A DNA stretch of 64,000 nt, from the NCBI GenBank assembly GCA_910575605.1, contig CAJTEW010000018.1, forward strand, positions 1 through 64,000, read 5' to 3'. Made by a program: the position numbers and the translations under genes. The notes beneath the pieces were generated by a model. The model made no database searches and was not told the origin of the DNA. It worked only from the letters and a program-made list of their open reading frames with translations. Shown in pieces: positions 32,887-41,714 of this stretch. Within the stretch, counting starts at the first letter, position 1, and the number at the start of each line of letters is the position of its first letter. This stretch comes from Lachnospiraceae bacterium (GTDB lineage Bacteria; Bacillota; Clostridia; Lachnospirales; Lachnospiraceae).

Positions 32887-32960
32887 TGGACCTTCGGGGA
32901 CTCGAACCCAGGACCGATCGGTTATGAGCCGATTGCTCTAACCAACTGAGCTAAAGGTCC
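32887..32960 (-). tRNA. tRNA-Met(CAU)
   Basis: Acceptor GGACCTT/AAGGTCC, anticodon stem ATCGG/CCGAT, loop CTCATAA. The 1-72 pair and the lack of three G-C pairs in the anticodon stem fit an elongator tRNA-Met; a lysidine-modified tRNA-Ile is less likely. Confidence 0.88.
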
Positions 32961-32988
32961 AAAAAAATTACAGTCCCTTATAGGACTA

Positions 32989-33061
32989 AGCCGATGATCG
33001 GACTCGAACCGATAACCTGCTGATTACAAATCAGCTGCTCTGCCAATTGAGCCACATCGGC
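32989..33061 (-). tRNA. tRNA-Thr(UGU)
   Basis: Acceptor GCCGATG/CATCGGC, anticodon stem CTGAT/ATCAG with loop TTGTAAT region giving anticodon TGT, discriminator U. Confidence 0.92.
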
Positions 33062-33071
33062 AAAAAACAAA

Positions 33072-33143
33072 TGACTCCGACGGGAATCGAACCCGTGTTA
33101 CCGCCGTGAAAGGGCGATGTCTTAACCGCTTGACCACGGAGCC
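33072..33143 (-). tRNA. tRNA-Glu(UUC), first gene of the tRNA operon
   Basis: Acceptor GGCTCCG with its matching 3' strand, anticodon loop CTTTCAC giving TTC, discriminator A. It is the promoter-proximal gene. Confidence 0.93.
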
Positions 33144-33176
33144 ATGCTCGTCACACTTTCGTGGTGACCGAGATTT

Positions 33177-33205
33177 ATAATAACATAACCTATTAAAATA
33201 TGCAA
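33177..33205 (-). promoter_or_regulatory. Sigma-A promoter of the tRNA operon
   Basis: On the minus strand TTGCAT (33200-33205) and TATTAT (33177-33182) are separated by exactly 17 bp, about 34 bp before tRNA-Glu. It drives Glu, Thr, Met, Asp, Val and the Leu region. Confidence 0.8.
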
Positions 33206-33305
33206 GACTTTTTTTGCTTTTTTTCACCTTTTTTTATGCGGATATTATTTGACATCAAATAATGGAAAATGATATATTGTTTTCATACACTTAGGAGGAA
33301 AAGTA

Positions 33306-34190
33306 ATGGAAAAATTATCTGCCAAAAAGAAGGAAGCCGCTCTTCAGATTATAAATACAACCGCAGGAAGTTTCATCTATGCTATCGGCCTTAACATGCT
33401 TATCACACCGCTCGGTTTATACAACGGTGGTTTTATGGGTATTGCACAGCTTATCAGAACATTTCTGGTCCAGGGGCTTAATATTCCTGTTCCGGCTGGG
33501 CTTGATCTGGCCGGGTTTCTCTATTTCATCCTCAATGTCCCGTTATTTTATCTTGGCTGGCGTGTCATGGGCAGAGCATTCACACTAAAGTCACTGTTCG
33601 GCGTAGGCGTTATAAGTCTCTGCCTTGTGTTAATCCGTGTACCTCAGACGCCGATTATCGAGGACTATCTTACCTCTTGTATTATTGGCGGCATTGTTGC
33701 CGGCTGCGGGAGCGGTATCATTTTAAGAGCAAGAAGCACGGCAGGCGGCCCAGATATTATCGGCGTGTGCTGTGCAAAAAAGTACCCGAATCTAAGCGTA
33801 GGGAAGGTTAATCTCCTCATTAATCTTATTGTATATGCCGTCTGCCTGTTCCTGTATAATATAGAAATCGTTGTTTATTCCCTCATTTATGCAACGGTAT
33901 TCTCCCTCACTGTAGATAAGCTACATATCCAGAATATCAACACAAGCGTAATGATATTTACAAAAAAAACTGGAATCTCTGATGCTATTATGGCCCAGAC
34001 CGGGCGTGGTGTTACAAACTGGGACGGTGAAGGTGCTTATACACATAAAACCTCATACATCCTCTTTGTCATGATTTCAAAATATGAGGTTAATCAGATA
34101 AAGCATATCGTGCACAGTATAGACCCCAATGCATTTATGATATTTACAGAAGGGTGTTCTGTAGATGGAAATTTTGAAAAGCGGCTGTAG
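33306..34190 (+). CDS. YitT family membrane protein (backbone copy)
   Basis: The 294-aa protein has the same two-part plan as the cargo copy: hydrophobic helices through residue 205, with the family signature as TAGGPDIIG, then a DUF2179 domain ending NAFMIFTEG. It differs clearly from the 3887-4774 copy in sequence. AGGAGG lies 7 nt before the ATG. It is transcribed away from the tRNA operon and convergent with the anti-sigma gene. Confidence 0.9.
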   Translation: MEKLSAKKKEAALQIINTTAGSFIYAIGLNMLITPLGLYNGGFMGIAQLIRTFLVQGLNIPVPAGLDLAGFLYFILNVPLFYLGWRVMGRAFTLKSLFGVGVISLCLVLIRVPQTPIIEDYLTSCIIGGIVAGCGSGIILRARSTAGGPDIIGVCCAKKYPNLSVGKVNLLINLIVYAVCLFLYNIEIVVYSLIYATVFSLTVDKLHIQNINTSVMIFTKKTGISDAIMAQTGRGVTNWDGEGAYTHKTSYILFVMISKYEVNQIKHIVHSIDPNAFMIFTEGCSVDGNFEKRL

Positions 34191-34215
34191 GTTAGCATGT
34201 TGGGGACGGGGTTTT

Positions 34216-35055
34216 TTAATGGAACTTCATTATTATGGCTCCATAGTAGCTCTCTTCCCCAGGCATAAGTCCATTTTCTCTCACCAGGTTCTCAACCTCC
34301 TCTGGCGCAGGCTCTATCTCCTGACCTTCTTCCCAGACAAGCAGCTTATCCGCCTTATCCTTCCTGCCATAGTAAACAGCGGTGCAGTTATGAGTATATC
34401 CGTCTGAATATGTCCATTCTCCGTTTTCATTCTTCTCCTGGAACTGTCTACTGGACTCTGTCTTTGTAAAAATAACACTTATCTCATTTCCGTAAATTAA
34501 TTCATGGACAGGAGGATCAAAGGGTCTCGAATACTGAAAATAAATCTCCTGCCATCCATCGTCACAATCTTCAAGCCGTCTGCCCTCCGGTACAATAATC
34601 CCGCTGGAATTTACATGAATAAAGTCGTCTTTACATTTAAAAGTACAATAAATATCCCCGCTCTCCAGCTCATAAAGCTCTGTTACCTGAATCTCCTCTG
34701 ACGGCACTACATTTATCTCATATTTCAGCCATTCTGTCCATATAGTGGATGCGATTACTGCCACAACAAGCATGATTGATACAATAAGAATATGCCGGTA
34801 AGTAATCTTACGTTCCAGTTTTTTACAGGCACGTCTGGAAATCTCCCTCAATTCATCAGCGCTGCTTTTTACCTCTCTCCTATCCTTTCCAAGAGAAATG
34901 TCAGGAAGCTCCTTCTCAGACATCTGAAAAAGCCTATGACATTCCTCACATTCTTTGATATGCTCCTCCACCATCTGCCTGCTTTCCTCACTGCATACAT
35001 GATCCTCATACAGTACCATTAAATCCCGAATAATATTACATGAAACCTTACTCAT
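34216..35055 (-). CDS. Anti-sigma factor with zinc-finger N-terminus
   Basis: Residues 1-50 form a zf-HC2-type domain (CNIIRDLMVLYEDHVC, then HIKECEECHRLF), the ZAS fold that holds an ECF sigma factor. A single membrane helix lies at about residues 88-107, and the remaining 170 residues are extracellular. It lies 3 bp after the ECF sigma gene. The extracellular part is expected to sense the signal; no known sensor domain is recognised. Confidence 0.87.
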   Translation of the reverse strand: MSKVSCNIIRDLMVLYEDHVCSEESRQMVEEHIKECEECHRLFQMSEKELPDISLGKDRREVKSSADELREISRRACKKLERKITYRHILIVSIMLVVAVIASTIWTEWLKYEINVVPSEEIQVTELYELESGDIYCTFKCKDDFIHVNSSGIIVPEGRRLEDCDDGWQEIYFQYSRPFDPPVHELIYGNEISVIFTKTESSRQFQEKNENGEWTYSDGYTHNCTAVYYGRKDKADKLLVWEEGQEIEPAPEEVENLVRENGLMPGEESYYGAIIMKFH

Positions 35056-35058
35056 CTT

Positions 35059-35559
35059 CTATACCTCCTTCATAAGCTCCTGAAGCTTAAGCTTTGCCCG
35101 ATGATATGTAACACGTGCCCAGCCCTCCTTCCGGTCAAATATTTCTCCAATTTCCCTAAAGGATAAGTCCCCCAGCGTCCGCAGAGTAAAGACCTCTTTA
35201 TAAGGCTCCTCAAGGCAGTGAAGCACCTTATAAATAGAAAGAGTCTCATCCTTTTTCAGGCAGATTACTTCCGGGCTCTGCACCTCCCCCTGCGAAGCCT
35301 TTGTATCTGTCCTGGAAAATCCCGTCTCCTCCCCGGCAAGACGCTTGTGCTTCTTTAAATATGTCAGATATGTATTCTTCCCTATCTGGCACAGCCACGT
35401 TTTTACAGAGCAGGCATGTTCAAACTTATGCGCGCCTTTCAATGCCTTGAAAAATGTTTCTTGTGTAATCTCCTCGGCAATATCTGGACTTTTGCTCATA
35501 GCAAGAATAAACAGATAAACCTCCCGAAAATACATGCTATATATTTCCTCAAAATCCAT
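35059..35559 (-). CDS. ECF sigma factor
   Basis: The 166-aa protein has region 2 (YFREVYLFILAMSKSPDIAE, then ITQETFFKALKGAHKFEHAC and VKTWLCQIGKNTYLTYLKKH) and region 4 (VFTLRTLGDLSFREIGEIFD, then RKEGWARVTYHRAKLKLQEL). Length is normal for the group. It is coupled to the anti-sigma gene directly downstream. Confidence 0.93.
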   Translation of the reverse strand: MDFEEIYSMYFREVYLFILAMSKSPDIAEEITQETFFKALKGAHKFEHACSVKTWLCQIGKNTYLTYLKKHKRLAGEETGFSRTDTKASQGEVQSPEVICLKKDETLSIYKVLHCLEEPYKEVFTLRTLGDLSFREIGEIFDRKEGWARVTYHRAKLKLQELMKEV

Positions 35560-35655
35560 GGCATCTCACCTCCTCTGTTATAAGTTAGACTACGCAGCCA
35601 GAAGCTTTGTTACAAAAAGTATAAAAATTATTCACATATTTTTTCATTAATGGTA

Positions 35656-36005
35656 CTACTTCTTTCTCTCCTTCCACACTTTTGCCAATATATCCTTTAG
35701 TACAAGAAAAGCGTCCATCTCTGAATAACTGTATTCTTCCTTTAGCTCATCAATCATTACACCAAGACGAACCGCATAATTAGGAATATTCACCTCCTTC
35801 TGATAACTAATTAGAATCGGATATTTCCTGCCCCAGGCGCTTGTCCAGTCAATTTTCTCTTCTACCTCCTCACTAGTCCTCTCAATCATCTTCTGTATTT
35901 CGTTTACATCGAGATCAAAGTCGATTAGCTCGTCCAAAGTCAGATTATAAAGCAAAGCCATCCTTTTTGACTGACGTATATCCGGGAGGGTTTCACCCGT
36001 TTCCC
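35656..36005 (-). pseudogene. 3' half of an XRE regulator split by the 13.66-kb element
   Basis: In one frame from the junction at 36005 the minus strand reads ETGETLPDIRQSKRMALLYN, then LTLDELIDFD and a 90-residue C-terminal domain. The segment after the Trp of an XRE helix-turn-helix normally looks just like this. The missing front half is at 49642-49770. A start at 35961 could still give a 101-aa protein without the DNA-binding domain, but no good ribosome site precedes it. Confidence 0.88.
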
Positions 36006-36020
36006 TTAATTAAAGATATT
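35997..36020. other. attL of the serine-recombinase element
   Basis: CCGTTTCCC is followed inside by TTAATTAAAGATA. The outer side continues the XRE reading frame. Crossover occurred within the 9 bp shared with attR. Confidence 0.75.
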
Positions 36021-36040
36021 GTTGGGTAAAAAAAGAAAGG

Positions 36041-37663
36041 TCAGTCGATTTTGCCGATGAAGCGGTAGTAGATTTCTACTTCCTGCTCACGACTTCCGTC
36101 CTCGCCCTTGACAGCTTCGTGGACGGTTATTTTTTCAATTAGAGTGTTCAGAAGTTCGGCGGTCAGCTCCACAGGGTTGACATACTGTTTCATTAGGGCA
36201 ATCCACTTTTCAGCATCCGCTGCGGTCTGTACGGCGGCTTCCATCATTTCGTGAAGCTGTCTTATTTTTGTTTCAAGCTCCTTTTGCTCGTTCTGGTACT
36301 TCTCGGACAGCATATTGAAATTATACTCGGTTATGCGTCCGGCAGACCAGTCCTCATACATTTTAGCAAACAGCCCGTCAACCTCGGCTTTACGCTTTTC
36401 CGCCTTTTTCAGCTCCGCAGCCTGCTTTTTCTTCGCAGAGTTTCTTTCTCTGTCGCTGGCATTGAGCAGCCGTTTCAGCAGCTTGTCCTCGTCTTTCTGT
36501 GCCAACATAGACCAGTATTGCAGTCTTGCAAGCACATAGGCATACAGTACATCATAACGGATATAGTGCATGGAACACTGGCGTAATCCCTGTCCGTTCT
36601 TGCTGCAATGGTAGTACCCGTATGGGTTCTTATTCTGCTTGTTTTCCCCATAGGCTAAAGACCATCCGCAGTCTGCACATTTTATCAATCCTGCGAAAAT
36701 CTGTGTTGTACCATTTCTGCGTTTCCTGCGTCTGCTTGCAATCAGCTCCTGAACTTTTTGGAACACTTCTTCGGAAATGATGGCTTCGTGGGTATTTTCC
36801 ACACGATACCATTCTTCCTGCGGCTTCCGCACTTTTTTCTTGTTCTTGAATGAAATGTTGCTCTGCTTGTTGTGAACGCTGTGACCGATGTAAGTTTCCT
36901 CTTTCAAAATGCTCTTGACCTGTGCAATCGTCCACGCATAGGCTTTTTCTGCGGGCGCACCGGCGTAGATATTGGCGAAAGTCCCATATCTTTCATAGTT
37001 CAGCCAGCCGGGGGTAGGTACTTTTTCTTCCACCAGAATCCGTGTAATGCTGGCGGCACCCCTCCCGTGTACGGCAAGGTCAAAAATCTTTTCTACAATC
37101 CAGCGTGTTTCCGGGTCGATCAGAAGATGACCTTTTTTGTCCGGGTCTTTTACATAGCCCAGCGGTGCATAGGCTCCATAGTGTGCGCCATTGGCAAATC
37201 TTGTGTGCATGGCAGCCTTGACCTTTTTGCTGGTCTGTCGGGCGTGCATTTCATTCAGGATGTTTAAGAACGGTGCAAGCTCGCTTTCTCCGTTGATGGT
37301 GTCCACATTGTCATTGATGGCAATGTAGCGTACTCCCTTGCTGGGGAAATAGATTTCCGTGTACTGACCGGTCAGGATATAGTTTCTTCCCAGACGGGAT
37401 AAGTCCTTTGTGACAACGCAGTTGATTTTCCCGTCCTCGATGTCATCAATCATCCTTTGGAAACTTGGACGCTCGAAATTTGTCCCACTCCATCCGTCGT
37501 CAATGTACTCGTCTACAACGGTCAGCCCATGCTCTGCGGCATACTGCCTAAGCATCATGCGCTGGGTCTGGATGCTGCCGCTTTCTCCCTGCAATTCATC
37601 GTCACGGCTCAATCTCAAATAAAGTGCGGTGTTATAAATCGTTGTATTGTATGGTTGTTTCAC
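36041..37663 (-). CDS. Large serine recombinase (TnpX/TndX type)
   Basis: The 540-aa integrase has the resolvase catalytic domain (TALYLRLSRDDE near residue 13 with the nucleophilic Ser, DDGWSGTNFERPSF, VTKDLSRLGRNYI), then the recombinase domain, and a zinc-ribbon domain (CADCGWSLAYG...CSKNGQGLRQCSMHYI). A coiled-coil region rich in Lys and Ala follows. GTG 37663 is the start, with AAGGAGGA upstream; earlier ATG codons lack a site. It sits 36 bp from attL, as in Tn4451-class elements, and should act on the att sites described here. Confidence 0.93.
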   Translation of the reverse strand: MKQPYNTTIYNTALYLRLSRDDELQGESGSIQTQRMMLRQYAAEHGLTVVDEYIDDGWSGTNFERPSFQRMIDDIEDGKINCVVTKDLSRLGRNYILTGQYTEIYFPSKGVRYIAINDNVDTINGESELAPFLNILNEMHARQTSKKVKAAMHTRFANGAHYGAYAPLGYVKDPDKKGHLLIDPETRWIVEKIFDLAVHGRGAASITRILVEEKVPTPGWLNYERYGTFANIYAGAPAEKAYAWTIAQVKSILKEETYIGHSVHNKQSNISFKNKKKVRKPQEEWYRVENTHEAIISEEVFQKVQELIASRRRKRRNGTTQIFAGLIKCADCGWSLAYGENKQNKNPYGYYHCSKNGQGLRQCSMHYIRYDVLYAYVLARLQYWSMLAQKDEDKLLKRLLNASDRERNSAKKKQAAELKKAEKRKAEVDGLFAKMYEDWSAGRITEYNFNMLSEKYQNEQKELETKIRQLHEMMEAAVQTAADAEKWIALMKQYVNPVELTAELLNTLIEKITVHEAVKGEDGSREQEVEIYYRFIGKID

Positions 37664-37770
37664 GGTTAAAAATCCTCCTTCTAAAAGAAACAACCCACGC
37701 TTATACAATACTCGCTGGTACAAGTATATCATAAGCGTGGGCTGATTGACAGTCGTTATTCCGTATTTTT

Positions 37771-37956
37771 TCAGGAAGCGGCGGCAGCGTGCTGGATCAC
37801 ATCTTCCAGCAGGCTGTCAAGCGGCTTCCCATCCTGTGCGAAATGCTCCGATACCTTGATACGGACTTTCCCCATGACAAAATACTGGGTGCCGTCTTTT
37901 TCGGTAAGCAGGGTGCCGCTGTTTTTGTTATTGCTCTCGTTTTTGCTTTTTGCCAT
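37771..37956 (-). CDS. tnpW: TnpW family transposon protein
   Basis: The 61-aa protein has the TnpW pattern: a polar N-terminus, then TEKDGTQYFVMGKVRIKVSE and GKPLDSLLEDVI. TnpW genes accompany large serine recombinases on Tn4451/Tn4453-like elements; the function is not established. GGAGG is 7 nt upstream. Confidence 0.8.
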   Translation of the reverse strand: MAKSKNESNNKNSGTLLTEKDGTQYFVMGKVRIKVSEHFAQDGKPLDSLLEDVIQHAAAAS

Positions 37957-38032
37957 AGGCAGTTACCTCCATAAATGAAATATGCCCGACAAGGGAATGT
38001 CAGGCAGGTGTACAGCCGCAGACTGTCTCCAT

Positions 38033-38220
38033 GTCAACCGAACCGTGTCAACCGGCAGAAAAGACTTTGAAAACAATCCATAGGCGCTCTATGATTACTT
38101 TTTACTTTTTCTTTGATTTCTTGGTTGACATGGTTGACAAAGGAGAGAAATGCCCCAAATATCAGGCTTTTCCCCGTCAACCGGCTGTCAACCGAAGCGT
38201 CAACCAAACTGTTAACCGGC
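38033..38220. repeat. GTCAACC iteron-like repeats between tnpW and virE
   Basis: GTCAACC(G) occurs at 38033, 38047, 38176, 38187 and 38199, with a variant GTTAACC at 38211. Two inverted copies lie at 38123 and 38132. The last four direct copies are spaced 11-12 bp. The region 37957-38226 has no gene. Iterons of this kind mark replication-initiator binding. Confidence 0.6.
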
Positions 38221-38226
38221 GGCTTT

Positions 38227-39624
38227 TCAGAATGGCAGTTCCATTTGCCGGGCTTCTTCTTCCGTGATTTCCTTAAAACCGTCCCCCTCCGGCGGGGCTT
38301 GGTTGACACGCTCCCAGCCTTTTTGAGAACCGTATTTCTTATACCGCTTCGGGCTTTTGTAGGCTGCCCAGCCCTGTATGATGCCGCCCGCAATGCCAGT
38401 ATTCATAATCTCGCAGATTGCCCGTGTCTCCCAGTCTGCCGGGGAATTTAAGTTCCCCAGCGCTTCCTCATAAAGCTGCTTGGAGCATACCCTGTCACCG
38501 GTGTAGTCCTCCAAATAGGCGTAGATCATGCCAGCTTGTGTGTCCTCCTGCATGAAGTCCTGCTGGTGGGCGTTCAGGTATCGGTTCATTTCTATGCTGA
38601 ATGACAGCTTATACTTCCCACTGCGGTAAACCGTCATGGCTTCCGCCCACATCTGTTCGATATACGCCCTCGTCGCCGCTTCATCATCCAGTATGTGAAC
38701 CTCCGCCCGTTCCGGGTACACCGTCACGGGGAGAAAGCGCCGGTTGCCGGTGCGGTCACGGGGTAAAAAGTCCTGCCGGTTGGTCGTCCCTCCGAATACA
38801 CATTGCCGCAGCCGGTCTGCCGGGTGTGTCTCATACGGCACTTTGTAGGTTTCTTTCTGGCGGCTTAAGAATGACTTGATTTCCTCAATACTCTTGGCGT
38901 TGGCTGTGGCGATCATCTCCGACATCTCGATAATCCAATGCCCTTGCAGCTTGCGGTACACATTTTCATCGTCCAGCTTCTTCAAATCGTCTGAAAACCA
39001 TTCGTCCCTGCCTGCCAGCAGCCGGAAAAAGGTAGATTTCCCGGCTCCCTGACCACCAACCAGACAGAGCATGACCTCAAACTTGCTCCCCGGTCTGAAT
39101 ACCCGCCGGATGGCTCCCATCAGGAACAGTTTCAAGGCTTCATAGGTGTATTCGTCCGTATCGGCTCCCAGAAAGTGATGCAGGGCGTAACGGATGCGCT
39201 CTGTGCCGTCCCATTGCAGGCTGTTCAGGTAATCCCTGACTGGATGGTAGCGGTTTTCATTGGCAACAATCTTGATGGCGCTCTGCACCTTTTTCTCGCT
39301 GGTAAGCCCGTAGTTTTCTTCCAGATACAAAAGCAGGTAGTTTATGTCCATGTCGGTCAGCGTGGTACTGGTGCGCTCCCAGCCCAGCGGCTTCACAATG
39401 TCAATCTGCTCCGTCAAAAGGTTCAGGCGCAGCGCCCCGCGAAACAGAGGGTCACGCTGGAACACCGTCAGGCAGTTTCGGATGCTGTTCTTCACGCCGC
39501 CTTTCTGCGTCCCCTCTAATGCTTCCCGGATTTCTGCCGGTGTTTGCGCCGGTTCCATTGTGTCCATCGTCCTTTTGACCACTTCCTGCGTTTCCGGCGG
39601 CAAGCTCTGAAATTCGCTGTTCAA
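38227..39624 (-). CDS. VirE/VapE-type helicase-primase protein
   Basis: The 465-aa protein matches the virulence-associated E family: a helical N-terminus, then an AAA-type domain with Walker A VGGQGAGKSTFFRLLAG near 185, WIIEMSEMIATA near 235 (Walker B-like), and FGGTTNRQDFLPRDRTGNRR near 278 (sensor 1 and Arg finger). Such proteins act with a CHC2 primase in replication of mobilizable elements. The start is TTG 39624 with GGAGG upstream; the gene overlaps the primase by 173 bp. Confidence 0.88.
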   Translation of the reverse strand: MNSEFQSLPPETQEVVKRTMDTMEPAQTPAEIREALEGTQKGGVKNSIRNCLTVFQRDPLFRGALRLNLLTEQIDIVKPLGWERTSTTLTDMDINYLLLYLEENYGLTSEKKVQSAIKIVANENRYHPVRDYLNSLQWDGTERIRYALHHFLGADTDEYTYEALKLFLMGAIRRVFRPGSKFEVMLCLVGGQGAGKSTFFRLLAGRDEWFSDDLKKLDDENVYRKLQGHWIIEMSEMIATANAKSIEEIKSFLSRQKETYKVPYETHPADRLRQCVFGGTTNRQDFLPRDRTGNRRFLPVTVYPERAEVHILDDEAATRAYIEQMWAEAMTVYRSGKYKLSFSIEMNRYLNAHQQDFMQEDTQAGMIYAYLEDYTGDRVCSKQLYEEALGNLNSPADWETRAICEIMNTGIAGGIIQGWAAYKSPKRYKKYGSQKGWERVNQAPPEGDGFKEITEEEARQMELPF

Positions 39625-40192
39625 GCCGCAGCACCTCCTTTCCCTGTGCGGCGATCAATGCCGCTTTTTCTTCTATTTCTCCGTATAACAAAATATCCAA
39701 AAGGTATTCTGTGTAGCTTATCCTCTGCAACGCTTCCACAAAAAGAGGATGCCAGATGGCATCCTGCGGCTGTGGGGCGTATGCTGTTTTCCAATGCTCC
39801 AGCAGGCGCAGATAATCGCATAGCACCCGGAAACAATACCGTTCCGTTTCCTGAAATCTCTGCTCCGCTGATTTTTGTCGGGGCTGTGACCTGTTGTGAC
39901 GCTTCCTATCTGGCGGTGCATTGCCGGGTTTCTCATAGGAAACGCCGAAGTCCTTCGCAAGCCTGACCGCAGCTTCCCGTTTCCCCAATCCATGCAGCAA
40001 AGCGGCAAAGTCGATCACATCCCCGGAAGCCCCGCAGCCGAAGCAGTAAAAGCGGCTGTCCACTTTCATGCTGGGCGTGCGGTCATTGTGGAATGGACAG
40101 CAGACCATGCCGTTTCTCCCCACCCGGATTCCATAGAATGAAGCAGCCTGCCGGGTGGTAACAGACTGTTTCACCGCTTCAAATACATTCAA
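39452..40192 (-). CDS. CHC2 zinc-finger primase-like protein
   Basis: Residues 30-55 contain CCPFHNDRTPSMKVDSRFYC, then FGCGASGDVIDFAALL, the DnaG-type zinc-binding domain. The rest of the 246 aa is helical and lacks a visible toprim domain, so it may serve as a primase accessory to the VirE protein. It overlaps that gene by 173 bp in a different frame. Confidence 0.85.
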   Translation of the reverse strand: MNVFEAVKQSVTTRQAASFYGIRVGRNGMVCCPFHNDRTPSMKVDSRFYCFGCGASGDVIDFAALLHGLGKREAAVRLAKDFGVSYEKPGNAPPDRKRHNRSQPRQKSAEQRFQETERYCFRVLCDYLRLLEHWKTAYAPQPQDAIWHPLFVEALQRISYTEYLLDILLYGEIEEKAALIAAQGKEVLRLEQRISELAAGNAGSGQKDDGHNGTGANTGRNPGSIRGDAERRREEQHPKLPDGVPA

Positions 40193-40239
40193 ATGCTCCC
40201 TCCATAAAAATACCGGCAGCGGTAAAGCTGCCGGTTATA

Positions 40240-41712
40240 TCATAGCTCCATCTCATGTTTCTTTCTCTGTACTTCCTGTGGCTGCTCCCTCCGGCGCAGT
40301 GCGGTATCTACGGCGTTCTGCACCTGCCGCAGCCGTATGACTTCCTCCCGGAGTGGCTTGTGCTGCGGAGACAGTTCGGCATACTCTGTTTTTAACTGTG
40401 CATATTCCTGTTTCCATGCTTTCAGGGCAATGGGTTTTCCGTCCAGTTTTTCTTTCAGAATACGGCGGGCGGCATAAAACAGCCGTAACTCCGCATCGTG
40501 GGATGTTTCAAATTTCTCCCTCTGTTTCTTAAACTTGATATTGTTCAATTCCGTATGAACAGGTTTTAGCCGCTGGTAATTCTCGCCCTCCCGTATCAAT
40601 TCCTGCAATTCCTTTATCCGGGCAGATTTCTTTTTCATGGAGCCGCTTAATGCTTCAAATTCTTCACTGACAGAGGAAAGACGCTCCTGCAAATCCTCTA
40701 ATGTGAGCAGCTTGTTTTCCGTCAGATAATTGACGGTTTCGACAAACTGCTTTAAGTTTCCGGTTCTGGCTTTATTGCTCCATGCCCCTGCGTTGCGCTG
40801 GTTGTAATAAGCGATCAGCAGGTCGGCAAGGCTCGGTGTCTGCGGTTTGGAAAGTTCTTCTTTTACCTCTGCCATCCAGACAAACAGGGCTTTGATCTTC
40901 TTCCTCACATCCTGCATGAGCCGGTTGGTGGCTTTAATCCAGCGGTTCAGTTCCCCTTTCTCGGTGCGGATGCCCTTTGCTTCCATCTGCCGGACATTAG
41001 CTCCCTCGTGGACAGTAGGTATCAGGTCAAGCCCCTGCCGCACATAGGAACGGTGGTCGATACGCACATCCAGCCCTTTTTCCTCAAATTTTGTATTAAC
41101 GGCAGCCGCCCACTGCTCCCGCCAGTGTTCCAGCGTTTCCGGCTCATGCCAGTCTGTTGTATGGACAGCGTTAAACATATAATCGCCGTTTTTATCCCGG
41201 ATTCGGTTTCCATCTTCATCAAAAAGATATTCCCGCCGCTGTTTTTGTCCCCATGTGCCATCCGGGTTCAAAGGGCGCATGGTTGTCATCACATGGAAAT
41301 GCGGGTTAGGGATACCGCCGTCCTCTTTCTCCGGGCTGTGAAAAGCAAGATCGGCAATCATGCCTTTTGCCACAAACTGCTCCTGCACGAACTTCCTCGC
41401 CAGTTCCATGTTTTCTTCCAGCGTCAATTCATTCTGCATGGCAATATCAAAGGAATAGGCAAGCTGTGCTTTTGGATGTTTCTCGCAGCTCTCCACAGCA
41501 TTCCAGAGGGTCGCCCGGTCAAGATATATTTCCGGCGCATGGGGCGGCAGCATGATTTCCGAAGCGATCACGCCGCCCTTTTTGGTGTAATCGCTGACTT
41601 CTCCATAGTAGCTGCTGTAAAGACGCTCCCCAGCTCGGTAGGCTGCGCTGGCAATGGCGCTCTGACCGGCGCTACGCTTTATCTGTGCGATTGAAAAATG
41701 ATAAAGTGCTAT
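40240..41712 (-). CDS. MobA/MobL relaxase
   Basis: The 490-aa relaxase begins ALYHFSIAQIKRSAGQSAIA, then SAAYRAGERLYSSYYGE, the conserved N-terminus of the family. It has the metal-binding HxH in NPHFHVMTTMRPL near residue 110 and a Lys-rich coiled C-terminus. The only in-frame codon positioned to start this conserved N-terminus is ATA at 41712; an in-frame TGA lies three codons upstream, and the first internal ATG (41571) would remove the catalytic N-terminus. The oriT lies 560 bp away. Confidence 0.87.
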   Translation of the reverse strand: MALYHFSIAQIKRSAGQSAIASAAYRAGERLYSSYYGEVSDYTKKGGVIASEIMLPPHAPEIYLDRATLWNAVESCEKHPKAQLAYSFDIAMQNELTLEENMELARKFVQEQFVAKGMIADLAFHSPEKEDGGIPNPHFHVMTTMRPLNPDGTWGQKQRREYLFDEDGNRIRDKNGDYMFNAVHTTDWHEPETLEHWREQWAAAVNTKFEEKGLDVRIDHRSYVRQGLDLIPTVHEGANVRQMEAKGIRTEKGELNRWIKATNRLMQDVRKKIKALFVWMAEVKEELSKPQTPSLADLLIAYYNQRNAGAWSNKARTGNLKQFVETVNYLTENKLLTLEDLQERLSSVSEEFEALSGSMKKKSARIKELQELIREGENYQRLKPVHTELNNIKFKKQREKFETSHDAELRLFYAARRILKEKLDGKPIALKAWKQEYAQLKTEYAELSPQHKPLREEVIRLRQVQNAVDTALRRREQPQEVQRKKHEMEL

Positions 41713-41714
41713 CC

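Noticed and set aside
38034-38393. Minus-strand 119-codon frame overlapping the iterons
   Set aside because: It shadows the end of virE, has a very basic, low-quality composition and no start site; the repeats explain the sequence better.
41022-41694. Plus-strand frames opposite the relaxase
   Set aside because: They are mirror frames of a strongly conserved gene and have no ribosome sites.
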